A stretch of 36,126 nucleotides of DNA. Source: an uncultured Porphyromonadaceae bacterium. GTDB taxonomy: Bacteria > Bacteroidota > Bacteroidia > Bacteroidales > Muribaculaceae. Positions 7,726-15,344 of this stretch are shown piece by piece. The stretch lies in NCBI GenBank assembly GCA_947176995.1, contig CAMWSY010000004.1, forward strand, positions 1 through 36,126, given 5' to 3'. Numbering within the stretch: the first letter of the stretch is position 1; every line of letters starts with the position of its first letter. The position numbers and the translations under genes are program-made. The notes under the pieces are model-generated. The model searched no databases. It was not told where the DNA came from and saw only the letters and a program-made list of their open reading frames with translations.

Positions 7726-8167
7726 CTTCAAGCCCGTGAAACGGGCGTCACACGTGTCAGCACCCGGTGACCGAAGGGAACCGGGTGTAATCATGCGAAG
7801 TCACCAGAGCTGCGGAGCTGCGACACAACTAAAAAAACTAACCGCATACTATCTTTGCGTCATCCTCCTCGCCTCATACCGTTGGCGATTTATTCCTGTT
7901 CCGTCGAAGACGGATGATTTGCATAGCCCCATGTCGAGCGAAGCGATGGCATGGGGTAAAGGCCGTAAATATCATGCGGCCTCGACAGAGGTCGGCTAAC
8001 TGACGTCTTCGACGCCATTATTCGTGTGAACCAATATACCCCACACCTTGCCGCTGAACGCGGCTCGATGTGGGGCTCGATTTAATTGCCGTCATCCGAC
8101 GGCAGGAATTGGATTATCTCGTTAGCGATATGATGTTTGTAGGCCCGTATACCGCAGGTATGCGGGT
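7726..8167 (+). repeat. Hairpin-string repeat, copy 2 (442 bp, identical to 1304-1745)
   Basis: This copy is base-for-base identical to 1304-1745 and lies in the same orientation, so the two form direct repeats around the whole 2057-7660 operon and its leader. Its right end, T at 8167, is also the last base of the stop codon (TCA on this strand) of the sialidase gene; the match to copy 1 ends exactly there. Its left end lies 68 bases from the -33 box of the leader promoter. It has the same chain of hairpins as copy 1. Perfect identity over 442 bases points to recent duplication or ongoing gene conversion. Confidence 0.9.
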
Positions 8168-9525
8168 CACCTTGCCGAGAAACGTCCGCCGGTTATATCT
8201 TCGATACTCAGTTTCTCAAAGACTATGCAATAGTCCTTGCCGTAGGTCGATTCCTCGTATAAAAAAGCTATCGAACCGTCGGGCATCTGCACCATTGTCG
8301 AGTACCCCGACTCCATGTCGGTCAGTTTCAGGGTCTGCGATTCCATGTCGCCCCAGCCCTTTGCCATAGCTTCGGCGGTAGCATAATCGCCCTTGGCCAT
8401 AAGCGGTTTCCACTTTATCCCGACCTTCTCGCGCTCCTTCGACAGAGTCATCGACTGCAAAGCGAGCCACGCATCCCCGTTGCCGGGATTCTCCTTATCA
8501 GTAACGGGTACTATAAGTATCTCCCCGTTGCACGGATTAGGTTGCACACCACCGAAATCGCTGAGTGCCGGAGCAGATTCCCATGAGCCCGTAGCTTTGG
8601 CTGCATCGCTGTAACGGAATATGTTGAAATTACGGCCGTAGTTGGCGCTCGAGCGTGCGCTCAGCAGCACTGAGCCGTCCGGCAGCTCCTCCACCTTCGG
8701 CTCGTCACCTCCCAGTGCCACTGGAGGCATGTCGGCGCTTCCGAGCACATGCCATGTGTCGCCGAAATCATCGGAGTAAAGCACCCAGTTGGCAATGTAA
8801 GTGCCCGTGCTGTCGGTGTCGGCGGGGTTGGATACATGTCTCCCTGACAAAGCAGAGTAAAGGCGGTGATGTGTACCCGCTTTCACATGACGTGACTGCA
8901 TGATGCGGCCCGAACCGAAAAACATCGCGTCAATGCACCCGCCCGGAGCTGTTTTTTCACCATTACGGCCGTCAAATAGGCCATAGATCTCCGATGTGAT
9001 AGTATCGCGCTCAGTCCACGTTTTGCCGCCGTCGTCGCTGCGCCAGCGTGCCACTTGATTGGGATTATCCCGGCGTGCTTTGAAAAAGGGTGTGCGCCCG
9101 CACACGGCGAGAAGCACCATCTTGTCCGACTCACGGTCGGCTGCTATAGCTGCGTCGCCATAGCCGCAGTCGGGATGCTGCATCGACGTCTCTACAGTTC
9201 CCTCCCCGTTACCTTGGCTCACGGCATTGCCATGCGCGTCGGTCAGCAGTGCCGGGGTGCTCCATGTCCTCCCTCCGTCGGCCGATATCGACTCATGCAG
9301 GTCGATGCGTCCGTTGCCTATGTCGTAACCGCAGAAACGGTAATCGGCAATGGCGACCAGACGCCCGTCGCGGGTCGATGCTATTGCCGGAATGCGGTAC
9401 ACGATGCTGTCGCCGTTGCCCGATCCATAGCTGAATATCACCTTGCGGTTCTCGGCATCTGCGTCATTTCCTGAAAACATTGATGCCACAGTCAGTGCTA
9501 TGACCGATATGATGCTCTTTGTCAT
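8167..9525 (-). CDS. nanH: Exo-alpha-sialidase, family GH33
   Basis: 452 residues, about the usual length. A signal peptide covers residues 1-24 (MTKSIISVIALTVASMFSG...). The FRIP-type motif is YRIPAI at 43-48, with R44 the first arginine of the triad that binds the sialic acid carboxylate. Three Asp boxes follow: SADGGRTW (81-88), SDDGGKTW (163-170) and SDDFGDTW (251-258). A conserved glutamate lies in EPKVEELPDGS (about 275-285), a further arginine at 291, and the likely nucleophile tyrosine in FLYEE (Y423 with E424). It should release terminal sialic acids from host or dietary glycans in the periplasm or outer membrane. No transporter or NanA/NanE gene is adjacent. The stop codon overlaps the edge of the 442-bp repeat, but the C-terminus looks complete. 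Confidence 0.93.
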   Translation of the reverse strand: MTKSIISVIALTVASMFSGNDADAENRKVIFSYGSGNGDSIVYRIPAIASTRDGRLVAIADYRFCGYDIGNGRIDLHESISADGGRTWSTPALLTDAHGNAVSQGNGEGTVETSMQHPDCGYGDAAIAADRESDKMVLLAVCGRTPFFKARRDNPNQVARWRSDDGGKTWTERDTITSEIYGLFDGRNGEKTAPGGCIDAMFFGSGRIMQSRHVKAGTHHRLYSALSGRHVSNPADTDSTGTYIANWVLYSDDFGDTWHVLGSADMPPVALGGDEPKVEELPDGSVLLSARSSANYGRNFNIFRYSDAAKATGSWESAPALSDFGGVQPNPCNGEILIVPVTDKENPGNGDAWLALQSMTLSKEREKVGIKWKPLMAKGDYATAEAMAKGWGDMESQTLKLTDMESGYSTMVQMPDGSIAFLYEESTYGKDYCIVFEKLSIEDITGGRFSAR

Positions 9526-9542
9526 TCTATTGGAGTGTTTAT

Positions 9543-9590
9543 AAAACTGCGCCGGAGATGCGTCAAATCTGTATTTGGCACACCTCCGGC
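9543..9590 (-). terminator. Terminator of the TPR gene, just before the sialidase start
   Basis: Arms 9551-9568 and 9573-9590 pair over 18 positions; read on the minus strand the imperfect pairs are mostly G-U wobbles, so the minus-strand RNA is the stable one. The minus strand then reads GCAGTTTTAT. It lies 30 bases after the TPR stop codon and 25 bases before the sialidase ATG, so it should limit read-through into the sialidase. Confidence 0.7.
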
Positions 9591-9620
9591 GGTATGGAGT
9601 TTTGCGTGAGCGGTTTATGC

Positions 9621-11237
9621 TTACTTCATCTTGTCTACGTAGTCACGGAGAGGCTGGTTGTCTGGATCCACCTCAAGGAAGAGGTTGAGATACTGCTTGG
9701 CGGTCTCCTTGTCACCCTCGCCAAGATAGTAGTTGGCGATCAGGTTATAGGCGCGCACGTAGTCGTTTTTGTGAGCGGTCTTGTTGGCCTCGCGGTCCTT
9801 GTCGAGGATAGCGATTGCAGCGAGGAATGCGTCAACGACTTCCTGATTCATCTCCTGACCATTGCGGTTGTAGAGAGTGATAGCCTTCTGGTTGGCGACT
9901 GAGAAATTGTCGGGAACGACCTTGAGCACCTCGTCAAGATAGAGGATAGCCTTGTCGGCATACTGCACCTTGGCGGCAGGATCCTCTGCCATAGCTGCTG
10001 CGTTGCTGTAGCGGCGGCCGAGGGTGAACTTGTCGTTGGTCGAAGGCTCGATCATGCCGAGATACTTCTCGAAGCTCTCAGCCGATTTGTCGTACATCTT
10101 TGCGGAAGCGTATGCCTCTGAAAGCGATTTCACGTTGTCGGCCTTGTCGGGATTGAGGTTCACGGCCTTCTCGTAGTTGGCCACGGCAGCGATTGTGTCG
10201 CCGGTGTGGAAGAGCACGTCACCGTAGGTGGTGTAGTCTGTGCCGGTAAACTCCTTGGCGTTGGCATTGCCGAAGAAAGTCTTTGCTGCGGTGGCAGCCT
10301 CGTCCCAGTTCTCAAGAGCGGCCTTGTTCAGGAACACCATGCGCTCCATGTAGTGGTTGCCCGGATCCTTGGCGAGAATCTCGTTGGCGAGCTTCAGCGA
10401 CGGAGCATACTCCTTTGCGAAGTAAAGCAGACCCACATAGCGCTGTTCGTCCTTCTGGAAGTGGTTGGGGTTCTGGATGTACTTGCCGTACTCCTGAGCT
10501 GCCATGGTGAGCTGGTTGTTGTCGTAGTATTTTTCTGCGAGTTCACGCTCAGCGAGAGCCGAGTTCGGGTTCTTCTCCACGAGCTCTTTCAGGCGCTGGA
10601 TTGCAAACTGCGGGTTGACAGGGAAGTAAACCTGAGCATACTTCACGTAAGCCTCGGGGAACTGGTTGTTCTTGTCAAAGTTCCATGCCATCTCATAGTA
10701 ACCCACTGCGTCACCCACATTTTCGGGAGCGAGCATGTCACCCTCGAGGATGTAGATTGCCGGGCACTGCTTGTCGGCTTTCTTGGCATCAGTGAGAGCC
10801 CTCTCGATATCCTTCTGGTAAGTGGGGGGATTGGCGTTGTAGTAGGCGCGGGCGATATCGGTGAGCATCACGGCATTCTTCTTGCCGAGGTTGCGTGCCT
10901 GCTTGAACTGTTCCTGAGCGCCTTTGGCGTCATTGTTTTTCAGCGCGACAGCACCGAGACCCACATAGTTGAACGGATTTTCGGCATTTGCGGCGATACC
11001 TTTCTCAAAGTATGATTTCGCAGCGGCGGCGTCACCCTGCAACAGGGCGATCTGGCCGAGATAGTAATTGGCTTCGGCCTTGTCGGTCGAGGCATCGTTT
11101 ATGGTGCGGTCAAGGATGATCTTGGCATCATCGACCTTGTCGGCTTTGAAGTACTCTACGCCGTCTTTGTAGCCTTGCTGAGCTGCGACACTCAGCGTTC
11201 CTGCAGCGAGCAGGCTCAGGAGCAGCTTAAATTTCAT
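9621..11237 (-). CDS. Periplasmic TPR protein of the PstS/TPR pair
   Basis: 538 residues with a signal peptide (MKFKLLLSLLAAGTLSVAA). About ten TPR-like units fill the rest, for example KAEANYYLGQIALLQGDAAA, NPFNYVGLGAVALKNNDAKG, SALAERELAEKYYDNNQLTM and DYTTYGDVLFHTGDTIAAVA. It lies directly downstream of a PstS-like lipoprotein. That order is common in Bacteroidales, where the pair usually follows ExbB-ExbD-TonB genes; its role is thought to concern envelope energisation but has not, to my knowledge, been settled. The 83-base gap to the upstream gene holds no terminator that I can see, so cotranscription is likely. Confidence 0.88.
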   Translation of the reverse strand: MKFKLLLSLLAAGTLSVAAQQGYKDGVEYFKADKVDDAKIILDRTINDASTDKAEANYYLGQIALLQGDAAAAKSYFEKGIAANAENPFNYVGLGAVALKNNDAKGAQEQFKQARNLGKKNAVMLTDIARAYYNANPPTYQKDIERALTDAKKADKQCPAIYILEGDMLAPENVGDAVGYYEMAWNFDKNNQFPEAYVKYAQVYFPVNPQFAIQRLKELVEKNPNSALAERELAEKYYDNNQLTMAAQEYGKYIQNPNHFQKDEQRYVGLLYFAKEYAPSLKLANEILAKDPGNHYMERMVFLNKAALENWDEAATAAKTFFGNANAKEFTGTDYTTYGDVLFHTGDTIAAVANYEKAVNLNPDKADNVKSLSEAYASAKMYDKSAESFEKYLGMIEPSTNDKFTLGRRYSNAAAMAEDPAAKVQYADKAILYLDEVLKVVPDNFSVANQKAITLYNRNGQEMNQEVVDAFLAAIAILDKDREANKTAHKNDYVRAYNLIANYYLGEGDKETAKQYLNLFLEVDPDNQPLRDYVDKMK

Positions 11238-11320
11238 CTGGATGACTGAAAGTGTTTAGTTATTTTCTTAGTGATTTTGTTTCTGTGGTGATTGGTTGCA
11301 GTGAAAAAGGGGGAGCGTTG

Positions 11321-12322
11321 TCACTCCACCTTCACTTTGCGGGCATGCATGTGCGAGGGAAGTATGCCCGTCATGAGCATCAGTTTCTGCCCCTGCACGC
11401 CTGTCACAAACGAGTAGAAGCCGTGGGCCGGAGCACCCGGAACGCTCGTCGTGATCATGTAGATCGACCGCAGTAGCGGATATTTACCCTCGAATATGTA
11501 TTGCTGATATGGTTTCCAGTACGTTGGGGTGCCGGGCTGCTGCACCTTGAGCACCTTCACGTCGGGAGTGAAATCAAGCACCGTGGTGTCCGACTTCTCC
11601 GATGCTCTCGCGAGCTCCTCGGTTGACCCTGCCGGTGTTCCGTCGAGATCCGACGACAGCCAGCTAACACCGAGAACACCGATAGCGTTCTTGCGCGCCA
11701 TCACGGCATCATACACTGCCTGACTCGAGCCCTGCGCATACACATTGTCGCCGAACGATGCTCCGTTGAGCAGCGAGTCACGCATGAAATTTACCGTGCT
11801 TGCACCCTCGTGCTCAAACACCACATCGATCTTGCCGAGCTTCTTCATTCCCGGTCCCATTTGATCCCAGTCCTGAATCTTTCCGGTCAGTATATCGTTG
11901 AGATCCTTGAGGTCGATGCGGTCTATGGGGTTCTCGTTGTTCACGATAAGTGCCACGGCATCGATAGCCACGCACTTCTGGTACACCTTTTTCTTCTTCG
12001 ACTGGAGATAGGCAATCTCCTTATCCGACAGCGGACGCGTCGTGACCGCCGCATTCACCTTCAGTTCGAGGATAGAGTCGATGCAGGCCTTTTCGTCGAT
12101 ATAGTAAGGAAGCACATCGGCGTGAGGATAGATATACTCAAATACCTCGATCTCCTGTTGCATGATATTCTCAAAAGTTGCGTCGCAGGCAAGGCGCGTT
12201 ATGCCGTTGGTCGACGAACCCTCCTCCGGAATCTTGCTGTATTTCTTGCACCCCGGAGCGACTGCCACAAGCGTGGTCATTCCGGCCACGACAAGTGATC
12301 TGAAAATTTTATTGAGATTCAT
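11321..12322 (-). CDS. PstS-like periplasmic binding lipoprotein
   Basis: 333 residues. The N-terminus has a lipoprotein signal with cysteine in VAVAPGCKKYSK (about residue 25). The rest follows the PBP-like/PstS fold: ITRLACDATFENIMQQ near the start, AVTTRPLSDKEIAYLQ, the CVAIDAVALIVNNENPIDRI strand-turn typical of PstS (cf. 'iA.dgiavivn..n'), LKDLNDILTGKIQDWDQMG, then EGASTVNFMRDSLL in place of the usual 'SGT...F' phosphate loop. ABC transporter subunits PstA, PstB and PstC are absent here, so a phosphate-uptake role is doubtful; in Bacteroidales this protein typically travels with TonB-system and TPR genes. It is followed by the TPR gene and preceded, 30 bases away, by the small membrane-protein gene. 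Confidence 0.87.
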   Translation of the reverse strand: MNLNKIFRSLVVAGMTTLVAVAPGCKKYSKIPEEGSSTNGITRLACDATFENIMQQEIEVFEYIYPHADVLPYYIDEKACIDSILELKVNAAVTTRPLSDKEIAYLQSKKKKVYQKCVAIDAVALIVNNENPIDRIDLKDLNDILTGKIQDWDQMGPGMKKLGKIDVVFEHEGASTVNFMRDSLLNGASFGDNVYAQGSSQAVYDAVMARKNAIGVLGVSWLSSDLDGTPAGSTEELARASEKSDTTVLDFTPDVKVLKVQQPGTPTYWKPYQQYIFEGKYPLLRSIYMITTSVPGAPAHGFYSFVTGVQGQKLMLMTGILPSHMHARKVKVE

Positions 12323-12352
12323 GCCTGATGGTGTTGTTCTTGGAAGTGATGG

Positions 12353-12568
12353 TCAGATGTTGGAGTCGATGCCGGCAAACTGGCGGTAGGCACGCCAGAT
12401 CCCGTAAAGAATCAGAAGCACACCACCTGTCCAGCGGAGCCATTCCCAGTTACCGCTTTCCCAGCCAAAGAAATTGACCAGAAGAAGAATACCCATCCCT
12501 ACGTAAATGATAATCATGAAGATGCCAAATATCATTCGTGCAATCTTCGGAGTGTTGTTTGTTGCCAT
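12353..12568 (-). CDS. Small membrane protein preceding PstS-like lipoprotein
   Basis: 71 residues with two predicted membrane helices at about 10-33 (MIFGIFMIIIYVGMGILLLV) and 43-60 (WTGGVLLILYGIWRAYR). The C-terminus YRQFAGIDSN is polar. A short protein of this type often sits between TonB/ExbD-type genes and the PstS-like gene in Bacteroidales, which fits its place here; no biochemical role is known to me. It has its own likely promoter (12645-12675, minus strand) about 70 bases upstream, so it heads a three-gene transcript with the lipoprotein and the TPR gene. Confidence 0.8.
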   Translation of the reverse strand: MATNNTPKIARMIFGIFMIIIYVGMGILLLVNFFGWESGNWEWLRWTGGVLLILYGIWRAYRQFAGIDSNI

Positions 12569-12644
12569 AGTTGCTGATTTGGTATCTGATTAACGCTTAT
12601 GTCGGGAGAGTTGTTCAGTGCGGACTCCGCATCCTGTCAGGCGG

Positions 12645-12675
12645 TAAAGTTAATAATAAATTGCGTAGCGTCAAA
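12645..12675 (-). promoter_or_regulatory. Promoter of the small membrane protein/PstS/TPR operon
   Basis: On the minus strand TTTG (12675-12672), 19 bases, then TAACTTTA (12652-12645), one mismatch from TAnnTTTG. The -33 box falls inside a tandem direct repeat (12671-12701). Confidence 0.55.
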
Positions 12676-12701
12676 ATCCACACCCTCAAAAATCCACACC
12701 C
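12671..12701. repeat. Tandem 15/16-bp direct repeat over the -33 region
   Basis: TCAAAATCCACACCC at 12671-12685 is followed at once by TCAAAAATCCACACCC at 12686-12701; the only difference is one extra A. Two adjacent copies at a promoter suggest a binding site for a dimeric or tandem-binding regulator, or simple slippage. Confidence 0.6.
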
Positions 12702-12723
12702 GGCATTTTTTTAGTGGCGCTTT

Positions 12724-14421
12724 TTATGCCATCAGGAGCACGAGCACTATGCCGAATATTATCAGCAGCGTGTTTGAAACGGCGTAAGTGATCGTGTAGC
12801 CGAGAGCCGGCACTGTGCTGCCAAGTCGTTCCTGAACCGCGCCGAGGCCGGCTGTGGTCTTGCGGGCACCGGCGCAGCAGCCGAGTGTCACTGCCGGATG
12901 GAACTTGAACACCTTGTGGCCGATAAGTATCGCGAGAAACATCGGCACGAGTGTTACTATAAGTCCGGCAACGAAAATCTTTGGCCCTACAGCTTCAAAC
13001 GCGCTGATGAACGACGGGCCCGATGCAATGCCGATGACGGCGATATACATGTTGAGGCCAAGATTGTTGAACACCCATAGCGAGGCCTTCGGTATGGCAC
13101 CGTAGACTGGGCGTTTCGAACGCAGCCAGCCCATTACGAGACCTGCGACGAGAGCCCCTCCGCTTGCTCCGAGACTCACCGACACGTTTCCCCACTTTAT
13201 CGCCAGAGCCCCGATTAGTCCGCCGATGAGTATGCCGAGTCCCACAAAAACAAAGTCTGTTGCCAGAGTACGCCGGTCGGGATAACCGATCTGTGCCACG
13301 GCTTTCTCCACGTGCTTCTTCTGCCCGACGAGCTCGATGACATCTCCCGCCTCGATTGTGGTGGGGCTGAACGGCTTTAGGGCGACACCACTGCGTATAA
13401 TGCGTTTTATCTCAACACCCTCCATCCACTCCTGTGCCATCAGGTCGGCCACGCTCTTCGCAGTGCATTTTCTCGATACAGTCACCTCCACGTCCTCGAC
13501 CGCAAACGTCAGCAGTCCAACACCGGCCACCTCATGCCCGAGCCAGCTGTTGTCCCCCACGATCATCTCGCGTCGGCCGGTGAGCACGATCGTGTCGCCA
13601 CGGTCTACTGTTGCATCGGGAGTAACTTCGGTCATTCCTCCACCTGCCCGCTCGATCCGCTCGACGGTAAGCCGCCTCCCCTCATTTTCAAAATGTTTTT
13701 CGATTTCGGCCACGGTGCGGGGCTCGGTCATCCACTCGCCATCGGCGACAAATGCCCTGAATGCCACCGGACGGCAAGCGTCGAAGTATGCCGGATCGTC
13801 ACCTATTCCGGCCGGATTCAGAGTCTTTTCAAGCTCGTGAGTCATGGCCTTGACCTTCTCGAGGCCTCCCATCATAGCGGGACCGACGTAGCCAAGCAAC
13901 CACACGGCTCCAAGCGTGCCGAAAACGTAGGTCATGGCATAACACACCGGTATTGCGTCAGTCATGGCCTTGATTGTATCGGCATCACCTTTGAGTGAGG
14001 CCACCGTGTCCTCTGCCGCTCCCACGACAGGCGAGGCAGTGGAGGCACCTGCCATCATTCCGGCAGCCTGTCCGGGATTAAGCCCCATCCACATCGACAC
14101 ACCCAACGAAACGCCAAGTATGAGCACGCACACTACCACGGCGAAGATCACCTCGCGCAGTCCGTCGCCGCGTAGCGATTTGAAAAACTGCGGCCCCACG
14201 CTGTAGCCGATGCAGAATAAAAACAGCAGGAACGACACGCTTTTCAGCGGCCCACCGACGTTTATGTCCATTTGCCCCACCAGCACACCCACTATCAGCA
14301 CCGACGTGACAGTGCCTAGTGAGATACCCCTGTATTTCAGCTTGCCGAGCCAGAAACCGAGTCCGATTGTGAGGAATACCGCAAGTGCGGGAGTGTGCCG
14401 GAGTGTGTCTATGAACCACAT
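12724..14421 (-). CDS. AspT/YidE-type transporter with TrkA-C domains, paralogue 1
   Basis: 565 residues. An N-terminal membrane half (about 1-190) begins TPALAVFLTIGLGFWLGKLK and carries GASTASPVVGAAEDTV, a signature region of the aspartate:alanine exchanger family (TC 2.A.81). Two RCK_C/TrkA-C domains fill about residues 205-375 (AFVADGEWMTEPRTVAEIEK; GDTIVLTGRREMIVG; GDVIELVGQKKHVEKAVAQI), and a second membrane half follows (about 385-565) with GCCAGARKTTAGLGAVQE. It is likely a cytoplasmic-membrane amino or organic acid exchanger; the substrate cannot be read. It is a full-length paralogue of 26393-28090, also 565 residues. It diverges from the lut operon, and dicarboxylate or amino acid exchange next to lactate oxidation is metabolically plausible. 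Confidence 0.88.
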   Translation of the reverse strand: MWFIDTLRHTPALAVFLTIGLGFWLGKLKYRGISLGTVTSVLIVGVLVGQMDINVGGPLKSVSFLLFLFCIGYSVGPQFFKSLRGDGLREVIFAVVVCVLILGVSLGVSMWMGLNPGQAAGMMAGASTASPVVGAAEDTVASLKGDADTIKAMTDAIPVCYAMTYVFGTLGAVWLLGYVGPAMMGGLEKVKAMTHELEKTLNPAGIGDDPAYFDACRPVAFRAFVADGEWMTEPRTVAEIEKHFENEGRRLTVERIERAGGGMTEVTPDATVDRGDTIVLTGRREMIVGDNSWLGHEVAGVGLLTFAVEDVEVTVSRKCTAKSVADLMAQEWMEGVEIKRIIRSGVALKPFSPTTIEAGDVIELVGQKKHVEKAVAQIGYPDRRTLATDFVFVGLGILIGGLIGALAIKWGNVSVSLGASGGALVAGLVMGWLRSKRPVYGAIPKASLWVFNNLGLNMYIAVIGIASGPSFISAFEAVGPKIFVAGLIVTLVPMFLAILIGHKVFKFHPAVTLGCCAGARKTTAGLGAVQERLGSTVPALGYTITYAVSNTLLIIFGIVLVLLMA

Positions 14422-14523
14422 GATATTTTAGTTTTTTCGATATAAGCGTTTATGCTGAGCGTGAGTGAGATTCCCCTTTTCACTTTCAACAAATCACGCT
14501 TTGTGTTTGTTTTTATGAAAATC

Positions 14524-14546
14524 GGTCACGGTTTATTCCTGTGACC
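14524..14546. promoter_or_regulatory. Dyad GGTCAC-N11-GTGACC between transporter and lut operon
   Basis: A perfect 6-bp inverted repeat with an 11-base spacer lies in the 174-bp divergent gap, 50 bases upstream of the lutA-like start. The spacing gives about two helical turns, which would suit a dimeric regulator, but a hairpin is equally possible. No family can be assigned. Confidence 0.35.
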
Positions 14547-14595
14547 CTGCGGAACTTCATCGCGGCTTCAAACGCAAATTTACGACACCTGCAAC

Positions 14596-15339
14596 ATGAA
14601 AATTGGTTTTTTTGTCCCTTGCTATATCGATGCGATCGCGCCACAGGCAGCAATCTCGTCCTTTAAACTCTTACGCCGGCTCGGGCTTGATCCGGAGTTC
14701 ATTGAGTCGGCGGCATGTTGTGGTCTGCCGATGAAAGACATGGGCTATGCACGCACAGCCTGCAAAGTCGAGGGTGCGGTAGCGTCACACATGGCGGGCT
14801 ACGATCACATTGTGATGCCCTCGGGTATCTGCGCCGACCAGTTCCGCAACCATTTCGAGGATGTCCCGCAGACTCCTGAAATTAAGCAGATATGCCACGC
14901 TGCGGTCGACCTTGTGACATTCCTTCACGACATTATCCGTGTCGATTCCCTCCCTTGGGCATCGTTTCCTCACCGCGTGGCACTTCACAACGGTTGTCAT
15001 TCGCTACGTTATCTCAATGAAGCCCGCCCCTCCGAGCTTATGATCCCCGACTTCTCCAAAGCGGCCGATCTTCTCAATCTCGTCGACGGTATTGAAGTTG
15101 GTTATGCCACCCGGCGCGATGAGTGTTGTGGATTCGGCGGCACATTTGCCATCTGGGACAAAAGCTGTTCAGGTCAGCAGGGACTCGACAAGGTCAATGA
15201 TTACGCCCGCAACGGCTTCCGTTATGTCACTTCCCAGGACATGTCATGCCTGCTTCATCAGTCATGCGTGGCGCGTAAATTTGGATTGGATATCAAGTTT
15301 TACTATATCGCCGAGATTCTCAACGGCGACGCAAAGTGA
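14596..15339 (+). CDS. lutA: Lactate oxidation iron-sulfur subunit, LutA/YkgE type
   Basis: 247 residues, the usual length. It has two CCG domains: C9, C41-C42-G43 and C79 in the first half (ACCGLP, MPSGICA), and C134, C177-C178-G179 and C218 in the second (NGCHSLR, DECCGFGG, DMSCLL). These cysteines hold the non-cubane or 4Fe-4S clusters that pass electrons from lactate oxidation in the LutABC complex. The lutB-like gene follows at once (start 15345, 5 bases after this stop), and lutC after that, so this is a complete lutABC operon. L-lactate is the classic substrate; some homologues act on other hydroxy acids. Confidence 0.9.
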   Translation: MKIGFFVPCYIDAIAPQAAISSFKLLRRLGLDPEFIESAACCGLPMKDMGYARTACKVEGAVASHMAGYDHIVMPSGICADQFRNHFEDVPQTPEIKQICHAAVDLVTFLHDIIRVDSLPWASFPHRVALHNGCHSLRYLNEARPSELMIPDFSKAADLLNLVDGIEVGYATRRDECCGFGGTFAIWDKSCSGQQGLDKVNDYARNGFRYVTSQDMSCLLHQSCVARKFGLDIKFYYIAEILNGDAK

Positions 15340-15344
15340 GCACC

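Noticed and set aside
10206-11015. A 269-codon plus-strand ORF
   Set aside because: It lies antisense to the TPR gene, is rich in Val and Leu as expected of the reverse of TPR codons, and has no domain or promoter.
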